Shown here piece after piece: positions 17,839 through 28,901 of a stretch of 64,000 bases of DNA (its first letter is position 1; each line of letters begins with the position of its first letter). Below the pieces are notes generated by a model. The model saw only the letters and a program-made list of their open reading frames with translations. It had not been told where the DNA came from and searched no databases. The position numbers and the translations under genes were made by a program. Where the stretch lies: positions 1-64,000 of the forward strand of contig JACKHG010000019.1 in the NCBI GenBank assembly GCA_020639115.1. The letters are read 5' to 3'. This DNA is from Phycisphaerales bacterium. GTDB lineage: Bacteria; Planctomycetota; Phycisphaerae; UBA1845.

Positions 17839-20800
17839 TCAGCGACGCCCCGGCGACTTCTTCCGATCGCCCCTCCGCCCGACGCGCACACCCGACTTCT
17901 TGCTTCTCGGTTTGGGTTTCTCAGCTTCAGGAGCCGGCGTCGCCTGCGGCGCGCGCTGATCACCCGTTTCGGCGCCGCCCGACTTCTCCTCTCTGCCCTT
18001 CTTGCCCGAAAGACCGCCGATCAGGTCGATCAGGCCACCTCCGGTCAGCAGATCCTCCCCCTGCTTGTGCAACGCCTGATCGAGCAGGCTCTTCACGTTG
18101 ACCTGGCTGAAATCGAGGCGCGGATTCTGCCGCGTGCCCACGACGGGCACATCCACCCGCAAACCCGCCAGCAGCCGGGCGTACTCAGCCGTCCCCGTCC
18201 GCACGCCCACCCGCTCCAGCACCGTCTCACCCACGGGAATCGACACGACGAGGTCCACCGTGTCGTCAAATCCAACCGAGCCGTAGAACTTCAAGTCAAA
18301 CTTGTCCTGCACGAAGCTCAGCGTGAGATCACGATAGTGAATCCGGCCGTCGTGCACCTCGAAGACCAGCCCGCTGACGTCCACCACGTACATCCCCCGC
18401 GCCAGCTTGCCCAGCGAAAGCAACTCCGCCAGAATCCCGCCGGGCGCAATCTGAAACTGATCGAGCGTCAGCGTCCCGCCCCCGGATCCGCCCGACGTGA
18501 TCCCCTTGCCCAGCGGCAGTTCAAGATCGCGAACCACCAGGTCAACCGTCCCCCGCAGCTCTGTCGCGTGCCCGAAAATCGGGTTGAACCGCGTCAGCAA
18601 CTGGCGGGCCAGCTCCGGCGTGACCTTGACGCCCTCCAACACCGCCGTCTGACCCGGCATCCGCAGCAGCGGAGGCGTGGGATTCAGGTCGATGGACCCG
18701 CCCACCCGCACCGTGCCGCTCGCGGCTGGTATCGGTCCCGCCGGCAGCGTGACCACCCCCTTGCGCAGCGTCGGCGCCAGGTCCGTTCGCCCCAGGTCCA
18801 CCCCGAGCACCTGCGCCGTCTCCCAGCCCACCCCCGTACGCGCGACCAGACCCGACAGCACCGACTCCGTCTCACCCTCCGGCAGCGACCCGCTGATCTG
18901 CACTTTGTCGGCGCTCGTGCCCGTCAGCGCAATCTGGTCGCGCAGCTCCGGCGCCAGCGCGTAGATCACCGGCAACACGTCCGCCCACACCAGCCGGTAA
19001 TCGCCGGTCAACGCCACCGTGCGGGCCCGCGCACCGTAACCGATCGATCCCTTCAGATTCAGGTTCGCCAGGGTCGAATCGAGCTTGAACGTCTGCAGCC
19101 CCACGCTCTGCCGCTCCGTGTCGACCCGCGCCGCGTACGCGAACTTCGCGCTGCGCGGAGCCTCCGACGGCGCATCCGGCACCGTGAAGTTCACCACGTC
19201 CGCCTGGCCGGAAACGTCGATCGCGCCGCCGCCCGTGCGCATCTGGCCGTCCGCGGTCAGCGTGCCGGTGATTCCCGGGTTCGTGTCCAGCACGCCCAAG
19301 CCAGCCAGCAGCGTGGTCAGCAGGTGCAGGTCGCTGGAGAGTTTCACCTCGCCGCTGGCCTCCGGCTGGTCGCCCAGGCGCGCGTCCAGGTTCGTCGCGG
19401 TCAGGCGCAGCGGTTCGCTCGTCACTTCCACCTGCCCGGCGCGCAGGCTCCCCGCGGCGGGCGCGAACGCGACGTTCTGCCAGCGACACTTGCCGGTGCT
19501 GACCACCGGCAGGCCGTCAACCGTGAGTTGTTCCGCGGTGAGCGCGCCTGCGGACTGGACCGGGCCGCCGGCATCCTGCCGGGATACCTTGAAATCGCCG
19601 CGGGCCGAGCCGGTCATCGCCTTGGTATTTTCAGTACCGGCTGCCGCCAGCATCCGCGTCGCGTATGCGAGATCCGCCTGCCTGACGGAGACGTCCGCGG
19701 AGAACGTTCCGTCCTGCGGCGCGAGCCAGCCCTTCGCCTGCACCTGCACGCCGTCATCGAGCGTCAGTGCGGTCTCGCTGGAATCGATGCGCGCCACGGC
19801 ACCGTCCTGAACGCGCACGGTGCCCGACTGCAGCACGCGCGCCCGGCTGGCTGCAAAGGTCTGCGCGCCATGGGCATAGCGCAGATTCGAGCCGTCCGCC
19901 TCGACCTTGACGGCGATGTCATCGCCGCTGCCGCGTTGCGCCGCCACCGAGGCGGTGATCACGCCCGCCATGTCCTCCGCGGGCAACGCGACGATTCCCG
20001 CCAACTGTTCCTTCAGACGACCCAGGTCGGCTTTCAGCGTGCCGTTGACGTTCCCGGGCGAGCCGTGGGCGCTCGCCGTTGCGAAACCCGTGGTGATCTC
20101 CGCCCGGCGGACCTCCACGCCCGCCTTCGGCGACGATGCGGCGTCAACCGCGGCCGTGATCGGTTCGCAGCGCACCATGCGCTCCGGCGTCTGCGCCGCC
20201 AGACCGCGCAGCTCGGCGTTCAGTTGCAGCGTCGGCTCGGACCCGCCGCGCACCGCGAGGCTGCTCAGCTTTAGCCGGCCGCCGGTGATCTCCGTGCCCC
20301 GCTGCGGAGCCAGCAGCGCCGGAACCGCCCGGCTGAGGACGGCGAGACCGCCCCCCCCCGCCAGATCCGCCTGCCCTTCGGGCAGGTGCACGGTCGCCGC
20401 TCACCAGCCAGCGCCGGGATGAAATCCTTGTCGTCGCAAATCCGCTGCAGGGCATCCAGCGGCCCGGCGAAGCGGCCTTTAAGATTTCCCCAATCGCCCT
20501 GCGCCGTGACGTCGCTTTCGAGATCCTCACCCGCCAGCGTGGCCTTCCCGTCCAGCGCAATGTCCACGGGGTTGACCAGCGTCTGCTCGGCCGTTGCCAC
20601 CTCGACGCGCGTGAGTGCTACAGTGAATGTGCCATCAACATGGTCGATCCGTCCGCCGCCCGTGGGCAGTTGCAGCGTCCCCTGCTGCGTGGTCCGGCCC
20701 TCGGCGATCGCCACGCGCGTGCCCCCGGCTGCATAGCGCACGGCATCCGCCGTGGCATCGACCTTGTAGTTGATGGTGTCGCTGGCGCCGCGCTCGACGG

Positions 20801-22349
20801 CGAGCGTCGCGTTCAGCTTGCCGGCGAGTTCCTCGACCGGCAGCTCGAAAATGCCGCCGAGCTGCGCGCGCAGCTCGGCGAGATCCGTGTCCAGCCTGGC
20901 TGTGACCTCGCCCGGCGTTCCGCGCGCGGTGAGCGTGCCGAACCCGCTCGTGACGGTGGCGTTCTGAATCACCAGTCCGTCCGCCGCCGTGGAAGCAGCC
21001 GACACCTGCGTCGCGATCGGCGCGCAGCGGATTTCGCGATCCCCATCCTGCGCCGCAAGCTCCGACAACTCGGCCTTCAAGGTCACGCTCGGTTCGGCAC
21101 CGCCGTTCACGCGCGCCTCCTCGAGCGTCAGCGTTCCCGACGTGATGCGCGTGCCCGGCCGGACCCGCAACAGCGCCGGCACCGCCTGACCCAGCGCCGC
21201 CAGGTCGAGCGTGCCGCGCGCCGTGCCCGTCACGTCGGGCAGCGTCAGCGCCCGCTTCTCCCCGGCGAGCCAGCGCGGCACCAGCTCGGGATCGATGTGC
21301 GCCTGCGCCAACCCGTCCAGCGGTCCCGCGAGCTGCGTATGGATATTCCCCCATCCGCCCCGTACGGTCACGTCGGTGCTGAGCGCGTCGCCGGCGAGCT
21401 GCACGCTTCCCGTCGCATCGATATCGACCGGCTCCGCCAGGTCCCGGGCCGCACCCGCCGCCGTCACCTTCGTCGCAGCCAGTGCGAACTTCCCGTCCAC
21501 GCGCCCCGGCGCGAGCGTGCCGTCCAGCGTGAGCGTGGCGGCGCCCTGCAGCCCGGCCTGCAGCGCCGCGAGCCGGTCCACCACCGCGAGGTCCACCGGC
21601 CCCTCGGTCACCACCCGCGCGGTGCCGGCAGCCCCCGCCGCATTGAAAGCGCCGTCCTTCATCCAGTCCGCAAGGTCGACCTCGGCGCGCACCAGCCCGC
21701 CGTCGGCCAGCGTCGCCACGACGTCGCCCTTGAGTTTCCCCATCGTCGCGACGTCGGCGTGCGCGTCGACGTTCTGGACGCGCGTGCGGCTGCCGTCGGC
21801 GGAGACGATCTCCACCGCTCCGTCCTGCACATCGATCGTCGTGCGCAGGGACAGCGGGCCGCCCGGCGCGCTGGGCGCCGGCGTGCGCGCCGCAAACGCG
21901 CCCGCCAGCGATACGCTCCCGTCGTCGGTGACGATGAGGGTCGCCTGCGGCGCTTCGATCGCGATCGCGCCCGGCGCCTCCCGCGAAGTGAGCGCGTGCC
22001 ACAGCCCCGACTGGAGCGTGACGGCCTTCACCGCGAGCACGTCCCGCTCCTGCGCGTCGCGCACGCGCACGCCGCGCAGTTGGCAATTGCCAAACCAGGA
22101 CAACGCCCAGTCGTCCACCGCGACCGACCCGCGCAGGTTCGCATTGACCTTGCCCAGCACGTAACGCCGCGCCCAGTCCGCCGACGCGATGGTCGGTGCC
22201 AGGGCCGTCAGCGCCGCCAGACCTGCGACCAGGACCAGCGCAAGGATCACCATCCGCCGCCCCCAGCGTCGCCGGGGACGCGGCGCGGACGGTGCAGGCT
22301 CATGCTGGGGCGTAGGAACGTCGGACTGCGGTCTTTCGGGGGTCGTCAT
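17839..22349 (-). CDS. Large AsmA-like periplasmic protein with internal repeats (one-base frameshift)
   Basis: The ATG at 22349, with GGAG upstream, starts a protein with a basic proline-rich tail and one membrane helix (MVILALVLVAGLAALTALA). A very long beta-rich periplasmic part follows. Two units of about 300 residues repeat, each with LxNPVDIxxxGxxxLAGxxLxSDVTxxGxWGN and RFAGPLDxL, and a third is more diverged. The C-terminus (GTVDLVVRDLELPLGKG, GLVFEVHDGRIHYRDLTL, VPVVGTRQNPRLDF) resembles AsmA/DUF748-type proteins that handle lipid transport or outer-membrane assembly. The frame breaks at ~20397: inserting one G there rejoins LAGERRP to VHLPEGQADLAGG, which aligns residue for residue with the corresponding part of the previous repeat. 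The repaired length is ~1503 residues. Confidence 0.75.
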
Positions 22350-22529
22350 CGGTGGTACTCCGGCAACAGCACACCGCTCGCTGAATCGGCTGTCCGGCCG
22401 TCGCCCGCATCAGCCGCAGAGAATTGTCACTTCGGGCGCCGGTCGGGCAAGCCCCCGGCTCGCGGATGGGCCGCGGTGACGTGCAGAGCCTAGCGCGCCA
22501 GGGTTGAATCGACCAAGAAACGCCGTGAC

Positions 22530-24254
22530 CTAACGCATCCCGATCGCCCGCACGAAGGCGGCAAAGTCGTGCAGATCGACGTCCGCGTCGTGCCCGTCGA
22601 GATCGAACATCTCGAGGCAGCTTGCGGGCGAGAGGTGCGGCAACTGGGGCGCCGGGACAACCGCCGGTCCCGCGAGGCAATCACCAAGTTCGCTCAGCGA
22701 TCCCAGCAGGACAGGCGCGCCCGTGAAGCGCTGCTGGTATGCCACGAGGTCGCGCAGATCGACGTCCCCGTCGTCGTCGCAATCAAACGCCCGCAGGCAT
22801 TCCGCCGGCGTCAACGGCGGATCGGGCATCGGCGCGGCTTCGGGCCCGCTCAGGCACGTCGCCAGCGCGGCGGGCGAACGGTCCGGCGGGGAATAAACGA
22901 CCCGTTGAACCGTCGCCGGCCCCTGCCGTGTGAAGTTCACGAAAAACAGGTCGCCGCCCGGCCCGATCTGCAGATCGACCGGCGTGACCTGGGTCACAAA
23001 GTCCCGGATGCTCCCGGGATCGGGCAACCCGTTCGAACCCGCAAACATCACGCGAATGTACGCCTCGTTCCAGTCGCTGAAGAACAGCGCTCCGTCAAAC
23101 GCGCTGGGATAATCACCACCCTGGTAAAACGCCACGCCGGAGATGGCGTACCCGCCGTTGCCGATGTGCTCGTACGACCAGTAGGGCGGGATCGCCGTGC
23201 CTTCAGCGTACAGGCCCTCGCAGATCGGCAGCTCGAGCGCCTCCCAACTCGGTTGCCGCGACGGCCCCTCGTAGCACGGCCAGCCAAAATTCTCGACCGG
23301 GCCGCCCACCGGGTCGACCAGACGGTCGATCTCTTCGTAGGTGTTCCATCCGACATCGCCGATCCAGATCTCGCTCGTGCCGGGCCGGAACACGAACCGG
23401 AACGGATTGCGCAACCCGTGTGCGATGATGCGGTCGTCCCCGCTCTCCGCGCCGCCGTACAGCGGATTGTTGGGCAGCGCCGTACCCGTCAGCGCGTTGA
23501 TCCGGAGAATGGCGCCGTGGAACGACACCGGATCTCCCGCCGTGCGAATGTCTTGTGCCCGCAGCGACCCGCCCTCGTTCGGCGGATCCCCGCAAGGGTT
23601 GCCGCCAAGCTGGCCGTAGTCCGGCTGCTGGAAATTGGCGCCCTCCCCGTGACTCACGTACAGCGCGCCGTCGGGCCCGAAGCGCAGATCGCCCGCAGAA
23701 TGACTGGGATACTGCTGGCACCAGTCGTCGATCAACACCACCGGCGTGCCGGTCATCGTGTCGCCGGAGGCGGTCAGGCGGACGAGCCGGCTGCTCGCGA
23801 CGCACCCGTCGATCAATGCTCCCGGCGGCGTCGGGCAGGTGTCACCCCAGAGCGGCACCGTCCCGCCGACTTCCGCGTCCCGGGTGTACAGGGCATAGAC
23901 ATACGGCACGTTGCTGAAGTTCGGGTGCACCGCCAGCCCCAGCAGACCGCGATCGGCAAAGGCGTACACCTCCTGCCGCAGATCCGCGAAGACCGTGGGC
24001 GTGGGATCATCCACGCCGTCGAAAACCTTGATGATCCCGCTGCGCTCGGCCACGAATACCTTGCCGTTGTTCGCGAAGCGCACAGCCGATGCCCCGTTGA
24101 ACACGTAGCCGCCGAACGCCGGCTCGACGACAAAATCGTGACTCCAGTCGTCCACGCCGCGCGCGGCACCTGCCGGCACCACGATCGCGAGGGCGCACAC
24201 CCACGCGCGCAGGCGACGACTGAACCGCTTGAACGTGCGCAGGGATTCGAGCAT
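22530..24254 (-). CDS. Secreted glucose/sorbosone dehydrogenase-like propeller with dockerin-type tail
   Basis: From the ATG at 24254 the product has 574 residues. A signal peptide ends near VPAGAARG. The propeller has the GSDH landmarks GLLGLAVHPNF, AGDLRFGPDGALYVSHGEGA, HGLRNPFRFVFRPG and EIWIGDVGWNTYEEIDRL, as in PQQ-dependent sugar dehydrogenases (Yli/HhIP type). The last ~110 residues contain two EF-hand dockerin-like repeats, CDDDGDVDLRDLVAYQQRF and LDGHDADVDLHDFAAF, each after an ECLRAF/SCLEMF motif. This tail is common on secreted planctomycete proteins. Substrate and PQQ dependence are not provable here. No clear Shine-Dalgarno sequence is seen and longer starts are possible. Confidence 0.85.
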   Translation of the reverse strand: MLESLRTFKRFSRRLRAWVCALAIVVPAGAARGVDDWSHDFVVEPAFGGYVFNGASAVRFANNGKVFVAERSGIIKVFDGVDDPTPTVFADLRQEVYAFADRGLLGLAVHPNFSNVPYVYALYTRDAEVGGTVPLWGDTCPTPPGALIDGCVASSRLVRLTASGDTMTGTPVVLIDDWCQQYPSHSAGDLRFGPDGALYVSHGEGANFQQPDYGQLGGNPCGDPPNEGGSLRAQDIRTAGDPVSFHGAILRINALTGTALPNNPLYGGAESGDDRIIAHGLRNPFRFVFRPGTSEIWIGDVGWNTYEEIDRLVDPVGGPVENFGWPCYEGPSRQPSWEALELPICEGLYAEGTAIPPYWSYEHIGNGGYAISGVAFYQGGDYPSAFDGALFFSDWNEAYIRVMFAGSNGLPDPGSIRDFVTQVTPVDLQIGPGGDLFFVNFTRQGPATVQRVVYSPPDRSPAALATCLSGPEAAPMPDPPLTPAECLRAFDCDDDGDVDLRDLVAYQQRFTGAPVLLGSLSELGDCLAGPAVVPAPQLPHLSPASCLEMFDLDGHDADVDLHDFAAFVRAIGMR

Positions 24255-24460
24255 GGTTGCCGTCGTGTTCACGGTGCCAATAGGGTATGTACCCCCCTCC
24301 GATGCTCTATCGTAGCGTTCCCCTGCCACGCAATTCAAGCGTCGGCGCCGCCCTGAGGTTTCCTCCCCCGGGCGCAGGCGGTTACAGTGGGACCGTTGGG
24401 CGGCTCGTCGCGTGCAGCCGCACTTGCCTGGCTTCGAAGCAATCTGGATGCATACGCCTC

Positions 24461-25744
24461 ATGGCTTCATTCGGCTACCGCAACGGTGAGTTGTACTGCG
24501 AGGATATGTCCGCCGCGTCGCTGGCCCAGCGCTTCGGCACGCCGCTCTATGTCTACGCGCGCGGCGCGCTGGAGCAGTCCTTCGACCGCATGGCCGCGGC
24601 CTTCGCGGCGCTGTCGCCCAAGATCTGCTTCTCCATCAAGAGCTGCAGCAACCTGCACGTCCTGCGCCTGCTCCGCCAGCGCGGCGCCGCGTTCGACGCG
24701 GTGAGCATCGGCGAGGTGCGCCGGGCGATCGAGGCGGGCGCACCCGCGGCGGATATCGTCTTCGCCGGCGTTGGGAAAACCAGAGCGGAGATCGATACGG
24801 CCCTCCAGCTCGGCGTCGGCTGCTTCAACGTCGAGTCCGCCGAGGAACTCGCCGCCCTGCGCGCCGCCGCCGCGCAGGCCGGCCTCACCGTGCGCGCGGC
24901 GCTGCGCGTCAACCCCGACGTCGACGCGCACACCCACCCCTACACGACGACCGGCAAGGACGAGAACAAGTTCGGCATCAACCTCGCCGCCGCCCGTGAC
25001 CTCTTCGCAGCCCATCGCCAGGACACGCACGTGCGCCTCACCGGCATCCACCTGCACATCGGTTCGCCGGTCAACACCGTGGAACCCTACGTCGAGACGG
25101 TGGGGCGGGCGCTGCAGCTCATCGACGAACTGGCTGCGCAGGGGGTAGCGATCGACCTGCTCAACCTCGGCGGCGGGTGGGGGGCCTGCTACCAGGACGA
25201 CGATGCGCCGCCCATCGAGGCCTACGCCGACGCAATCGTGCCACTGCTCGCCGGGCGCAACCTCGACGTGCACTTCGAACCGGGCCGCTCCATCGCCGCC
25301 GACGCCGGCGTGCTCCTCGCCCGCGTCGTCTACCGCAAGGCGAGCCGCTCGCGCCGCTTCGTCATCGTCGATACCGCCATGACCGACCTCATCCGCCCGG
25401 CGCTCTACGACGCGTACCACTTCCTCTGGCCCGTCAGCCCGGGCGCCGCCTTCACGCCCGCCAGCCGCCGCGCAGATCTGGACATGCCGGGATTGGAAGC
25501 CGTGGACGTCGTCGGACCCGTCTGCGAAAGCAGCGACTTCCTCGCCAAGCAGCGCTGCCTGCCACCCCTCGCCCCCGACGACCTCCTTGCGGTTTTCTCC
25601 GCGGGCGCCTACGGCTTCGTCATGGCCAGCCAGTACAACTCGCGCCCCCGCGCCGCCGAAGTGCTCGTCCACCGCGACGAAGCCCGCCTCATCCGCCGCC
25701 GCGAAACCTACGACGATCTCGTCGCCGCCGAACGCGAGGTCTGA
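24461..25744 (+). CDS. lysA: Diaminopimelate decarboxylase
   Basis: A 427-residue fold-type III PLP enzyme that converts meso-diaminopimelate to lysine, the last step of lysine synthesis in the cytoplasm. Visible motifs are ICFSIKSCSN with the PLP lysine (commonly YAxKAN in the family), HIGSPVN, the phosphate-binding GGGWG, EPGRSIAADAG and the active-site CESSDF near the C-terminus. The ATG at 24461 is the first Met that fits the family N-terminus (GELYCEDMSAASLAQRFGTPLYVY); upstream in-frame sequence is not conserved-looking. It is divergent from the dehydrogenase-like gene. The unusual SIKSCSN around the lysine could hint at a neighbouring decarboxylase activity, but overall LysA fits best. 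Confidence 0.92.
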   Translation: MASFGYRNGELYCEDMSAASLAQRFGTPLYVYARGALEQSFDRMAAAFAALSPKICFSIKSCSNLHVLRLLRQRGAAFDAVSIGEVRRAIEAGAPAADIVFAGVGKTRAEIDTALQLGVGCFNVESAEELAALRAAAAQAGLTVRAALRVNPDVDAHTHPYTTTGKDENKFGINLAAARDLFAAHRQDTHVRLTGIHLHIGSPVNTVEPYVETVGRALQLIDELAAQGVAIDLLNLGGGWGACYQDDDAPPIEAYADAIVPLLAGRNLDVHFEPGRSIAADAGVLLARVVYRKASRSRRFVIVDTAMTDLIRPALYDAYHFLWPVSPGAAFTPASRRADLDMPGLEAVDVVGPVCESSDFLAKQRCLPPLAPDDLLAVFSAGAYGFVMASQYNSRPRAAEVLVHRDEARLIRRRETYDDLVAAEREV

Positions 25745-26062
25745 CGCGTCGCGATCCGGGTAATCCGGCAACGCGGCTGCGGGTTGCCGCGCGGAGCTAG
25801 GGAACTCTCCGGCATCCGGCGGGGACTACGCCCACGCGTCGTCCCGCGGACGGGACGCCGGCAGGTGAGGACACTATGATTTCACCGCCAGCGCTGCTAT
25901 GCTGGCCGATTCGAGTTGCGGCGTCGTTCCACCCCGCAGCCGGCAGAATCGCTGTCGGCAACTTCCGTGTCCGGACGATGCATCAGTAAACGCACTGCGC
26001 AGCGGCGTCCCGCAGAGTCCAGGACGCCGGCAGGCCTCCAACGAACACGAGGCGACACGATC
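25745..26062. other. Intergenic region between lysA and the NagB-LmbE gene
   Basis: These 318 bases contain no convincing gene. The upstream in-frame extension of the NagB gene has no family-like sequence. A promoter for the next gene is expected here but no clear element is visible. Confidence 0.5.
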
Positions 26063-28459
26063 ATGGCCGAGGCGGCAAAATCGGTAAAAACCAAGAAGGC
26101 GGCATCCGCACTCACCCCGGCGCCGGGCATCAGCGCGGTCGAACAGGTGGCGGTCGCCGCCAGCGGCTACGAACTCATCTATGGCCCGCGCGAGAAGATC
26201 CCCGCAATCGTCGTCGACAACTTCCCCAACCTCGGCCGCCTGACCGCGTTGCGCTTTCTCGAATGGGTGAACACCAACCCCGAAGGCGTGATCTCGCTGC
26301 CCACCGGCAAGACGCCGGAGTACTTCATCAAGTACGTCACCCACTACCTGCAGAACTGGAACCGCAAGGACGTGCGCGCCGAACTCGAACAGCACGGCCT
26401 CAAGCTGGAACGCAAGCCGTCGCTCGCCGGGCTGCGCTTCGTGCAGATCGATGATTTCTATCCCATCGACACGCGCCAGCACAACAGCTTCCACTACTAC
26501 GTCAAGAAGTTCTACCTCAAGGGTTTCGGACTCGATCCCAAGCGGGCCATGCTCATCGATCCCTGTCGCATCGGCCTGCCCGCCGGCGTCAGCCTCGAAG
26601 ACATGTTCCCCGACATGACCGTCGACCTCTCGCTGCGCATCCGCAAGGCCCGCTCGCTTCAGGAAAAACGCCAGCAGGCCGTGCTCGAAGAGGTCGACCA
26701 GTTCTGCACCGAGTACGAACATCGCATCCGCGAAATGGGCGGCATCGGCTTCTTCCTCGGCGGCATCGGACCCGACGGCCACATCGCCTTCAACATCAAG
26801 GGCTCCGACTTCTACTCCACCACCCGCCTGATCGAGCCCAACTACGAGACGCGTGCAGCCGCCGCCACCGACCTCGGCGGCATGGAAGTGGCCCGCAACA
26901 AGCTGGTCATCACCATCGGCCTGCGCACCATCACCCACAACCCCAACTGCGTCGCGATCATCATCGCCGCCGGCGAGGCCAAGGCGAACATGGTGGCCCG
27001 GACCATCCACTCCCGGCCCCGCAACGCCTACCCCGGCTCGGCCCTCGGCGTGCTGCCCAACGCCCGCTTCTACGTCACCCGCGGAGCCGCCAACCGCCTC
27101 ACCGAACGCGTCTTCGTCGACTTCACCCGCCGCGAAGAGGTCGCCCCCGAGCAGATCCACCGCATCGTCATGGACCTCTCGCTCGCCGCGGACAAGCCGA
27201 TCCAGCAGCTCTCCAAGGAGGACTTCCAGAACAACCGCTTCGCCGCCGAGCTGATGAAAAAAACCAAGGCGTCCTACCAGGCCCTCAAGGACCAGACCCA
27301 CGAGGCGGTCCTGGATAATCTCAAACGCGGCAACCAGCGCATCGAAAACAAGGCGTTCCTGCACACCGCCCCGCACCACGACGACATCATCCTTGCCTAC
27401 CTGCCCTACGTGACCAACTTGGTGCGGCGCAGCAGCACGCGCCACTGCTTCTCCTACATGACCAGCGGATTCAACGCGGTCACCAACAGCTACATGCACG
27501 GGGCCGTGCGCGACCTGCTCGCCCGCCTCGAGCACGGCGAGTTCGACGAACTCCTCGCCCGCGGCTACTTCGATCCGTACAACGCGCTCGCCCGCCGCAT
27601 CGACGTCTCCTTCTACCACGAGGGCGCGGAACGCCGCCACGAGGACAAGATGCTCGCGGCCATCTCCCGCCGCCTGCTCCGCAACATGTTCGAACTCTAC
27701 GAGGAGGACAACGTCGAGAACCTCAAGCAGCGCTGCCACGAACTCGTCAACTACTTCAGCACGCAGTACCCCGGCAAGAAGGACATGGGCCTCGTCCAGC
27801 AGCTCAAGGGCCGCGTCCGCGAGTTCGAGTCGGAACTGAAGTGGGCGTCCTACGGGTTCATCGGCGAGTCGGTGCGCCACCTGCGCCTCGGCTTCTACAA
27901 GGGCGACCTCTTCACCGAGGTGCCCCGCGTCGATCGCGACGTGCCGCCCATCCTCCAGCTCCTCTCCGAGGTCGCGCCCGACATCGTCACCGTCGCCTTC
28001 GATCCCGAGGGCAGCGGTCCCGACACGCACTACAAGGTGCTCCAGGCGGTCTCCGAAGCGCTCAAGGCCTACGAGCAGGAATCGAACCGCCACGACGTCA
28101 AGGTGATCGGTTACCGCAACGTGTGGTTCAAGTTCCACCCGTCGGAGGCCAACCTCTTCGTGCCCACGTCGTCCACGCACCTGGCCGACATGGACAGCAC
28201 CTTCGACACCTGCTTCAACACGCAGAAGACGGCGTCCTTCCCGAGCTACGAGCTGGACGGCCCCTTCTCGCACCTGGCCCGCAAGATCCAGGTCAAGCAG
28301 TTCGAGCAGGTCAAGACCTTCCTCGGCGAGGACTTCTTCGTGAACAACGAGGACCACGGCATGCGTGCCTGCCGCGGCATCGTCTACCTTCGCGAGATGG
28401 ACCTGCCCGAGTTCTACTCGAAGTCCCGCGAGCTGCGCCAGGTGGCTGAGGCCGTCTAG
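26063..28459 (+). CDS. Glucosamine-6-phosphate deaminase-like protein fused to LmbE/PIG-L-like domain
   Basis: The 798-residue cytoplasmic protein has two domains. The N-terminal part (~residues 40-400) is NagB-like: LPTGKTPEYFIKYV, VQIDDFYPID, and the signature GGIGPDGHIAFNIKGSDF with the catalytic Asp and His. It should isomerise and deaminate glucosamine-6-phosphate to fructose-6-phosphate. The second part begins at LHTAPHHDDIILAYLP, matching the metal-binding PHxDD motif of LmbE/PIG-L deacetylases, and runs to the end. Proteins with this architecture are known from Bacteroidetes and other phyla, where the second activity is unproven. The ATG at 26063 is chosen because conserved sequence starts soon after. 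Amino-sugar catabolism or recycling of wall sugars is likely. Confidence 0.88.
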   Translation: MAEAAKSVKTKKAASALTPAPGISAVEQVAVAASGYELIYGPREKIPAIVVDNFPNLGRLTALRFLEWVNTNPEGVISLPTGKTPEYFIKYVTHYLQNWNRKDVRAELEQHGLKLERKPSLAGLRFVQIDDFYPIDTRQHNSFHYYVKKFYLKGFGLDPKRAMLIDPCRIGLPAGVSLEDMFPDMTVDLSLRIRKARSLQEKRQQAVLEEVDQFCTEYEHRIREMGGIGFFLGGIGPDGHIAFNIKGSDFYSTTRLIEPNYETRAAAATDLGGMEVARNKLVITIGLRTITHNPNCVAIIIAAGEAKANMVARTIHSRPRNAYPGSALGVLPNARFYVTRGAANRLTERVFVDFTRREEVAPEQIHRIVMDLSLAADKPIQQLSKEDFQNNRFAAELMKKTKASYQALKDQTHEAVLDNLKRGNQRIENKAFLHTAPHHDDIILAYLPYVTNLVRRSSTRHCFSYMTSGFNAVTNSYMHGAVRDLLARLEHGEFDELLARGYFDPYNALARRIDVSFYHEGAERRHEDKMLAAISRRLLRNMFELYEEDNVENLKQRCHELVNYFSTQYPGKKDMGLVQQLKGRVREFESELKWASYGFIGESVRHLRLGFYKGDLFTEVPRVDRDVPPILQLLSEVAPDIVTVAFDPEGSGPDTHYKVLQAVSEALKAYEQESNRHDVKVIGYRNVWFKFHPSEANLFVPTSSTHLADMDSTFDTCFNTQKTASFPSYELDGPFSHLARKIQVKQFEQVKTFLGEDFFVNNEDHGMRACRGIVYLREMDLPEFYSKSRELRQVAEAV

Positions 28460-28540
28460 CAACCGCCGGCAGAACGCGTGGATAAGGTTTGAATTCTTCC
28501 CCCGATGGACGTGGAATGGGTGGCTGGCTGGGCTGCGCGC

Positions 28541-28897
28541 TCAGTGCTCCTCGGGCGCGGGCGCGGCCATGCGCGGTGCGTTGTGCTGGGTCAGCTCCTC
28601 CGCACTCGGCGTCCACCCGCGCGTCAGGTAGTCCCCGACCGTCAACAGCATGAGCATCGCCAGCCACACGAAGCCCGCACCCACAAACACCCACGTCAAC
28701 CGCGACGCCGCCTTCACCTCCATGAAGAACAGCACCACCAGCGCGGCCTTCACCACCGCGATCAGGTACGCGGGGATCACCTCGTAGCCGCCCATCGGGA
28801 CGTACGCCAGCCCCGTCGTCAGCGCCAATAGCGCCATCAACGCCCAGAAGATCAGCAGCAGCGACCGCCGCCCGGATTGTGCACTTACCGCGTTCAT
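28541..28897 (-). CDS. ctaF: Cytochrome c oxidase subunit IV (prokaryotic COX4 type)
   Basis: The 118-residue protein has three hydrophobic segments: LLLIFWALMALLALTTGLAYV, YLIAVVKAALVVLFFMEVKAA and VFVGAGFVWLAMLMLLTVGDY. The motif VVKAALVVLFFMEVK is characteristic of small subunit IV of caa3/ba3-type oxidases. It lies four bases after ctaE and is the last gene of the act-cta operon. The subunit stabilises the oxidase and carries no cofactor. The C-terminus ends in a short His/Glu-rich tail. Confidence 0.88.
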   Translation of the reverse strand: MNAVSAQSGRRSLLLIFWALMALLALTTGLAYVPMGGYEVIPAYLIAVVKAALVVLFFMEVKAASRLTWVFVGAGFVWLAMLMLLTVGDYLTRGWTPSAEELTQHNAPRMAAPAPEEH

Positions 28898-28901
28898 CTC
28901 G

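Noticed and set aside
17293..20274. 993-codon plus-strand frame opposite the AsmA-like gene
   Set aside because: Its Arg/His/Gln/Pro-rich sequence is an antisense shadow, while the minus strand shows repeat units and a membrane anchor.
25874..28462. 862-codon open frame antisense to the NagB-LmbE gene
   Set aside because: It mirrors the sense gene exactly, has Val/Leu/Glu-biased sequence typical of antisense in GC-rich DNA, and no motifs; the sense protein has clear catalytic motifs.
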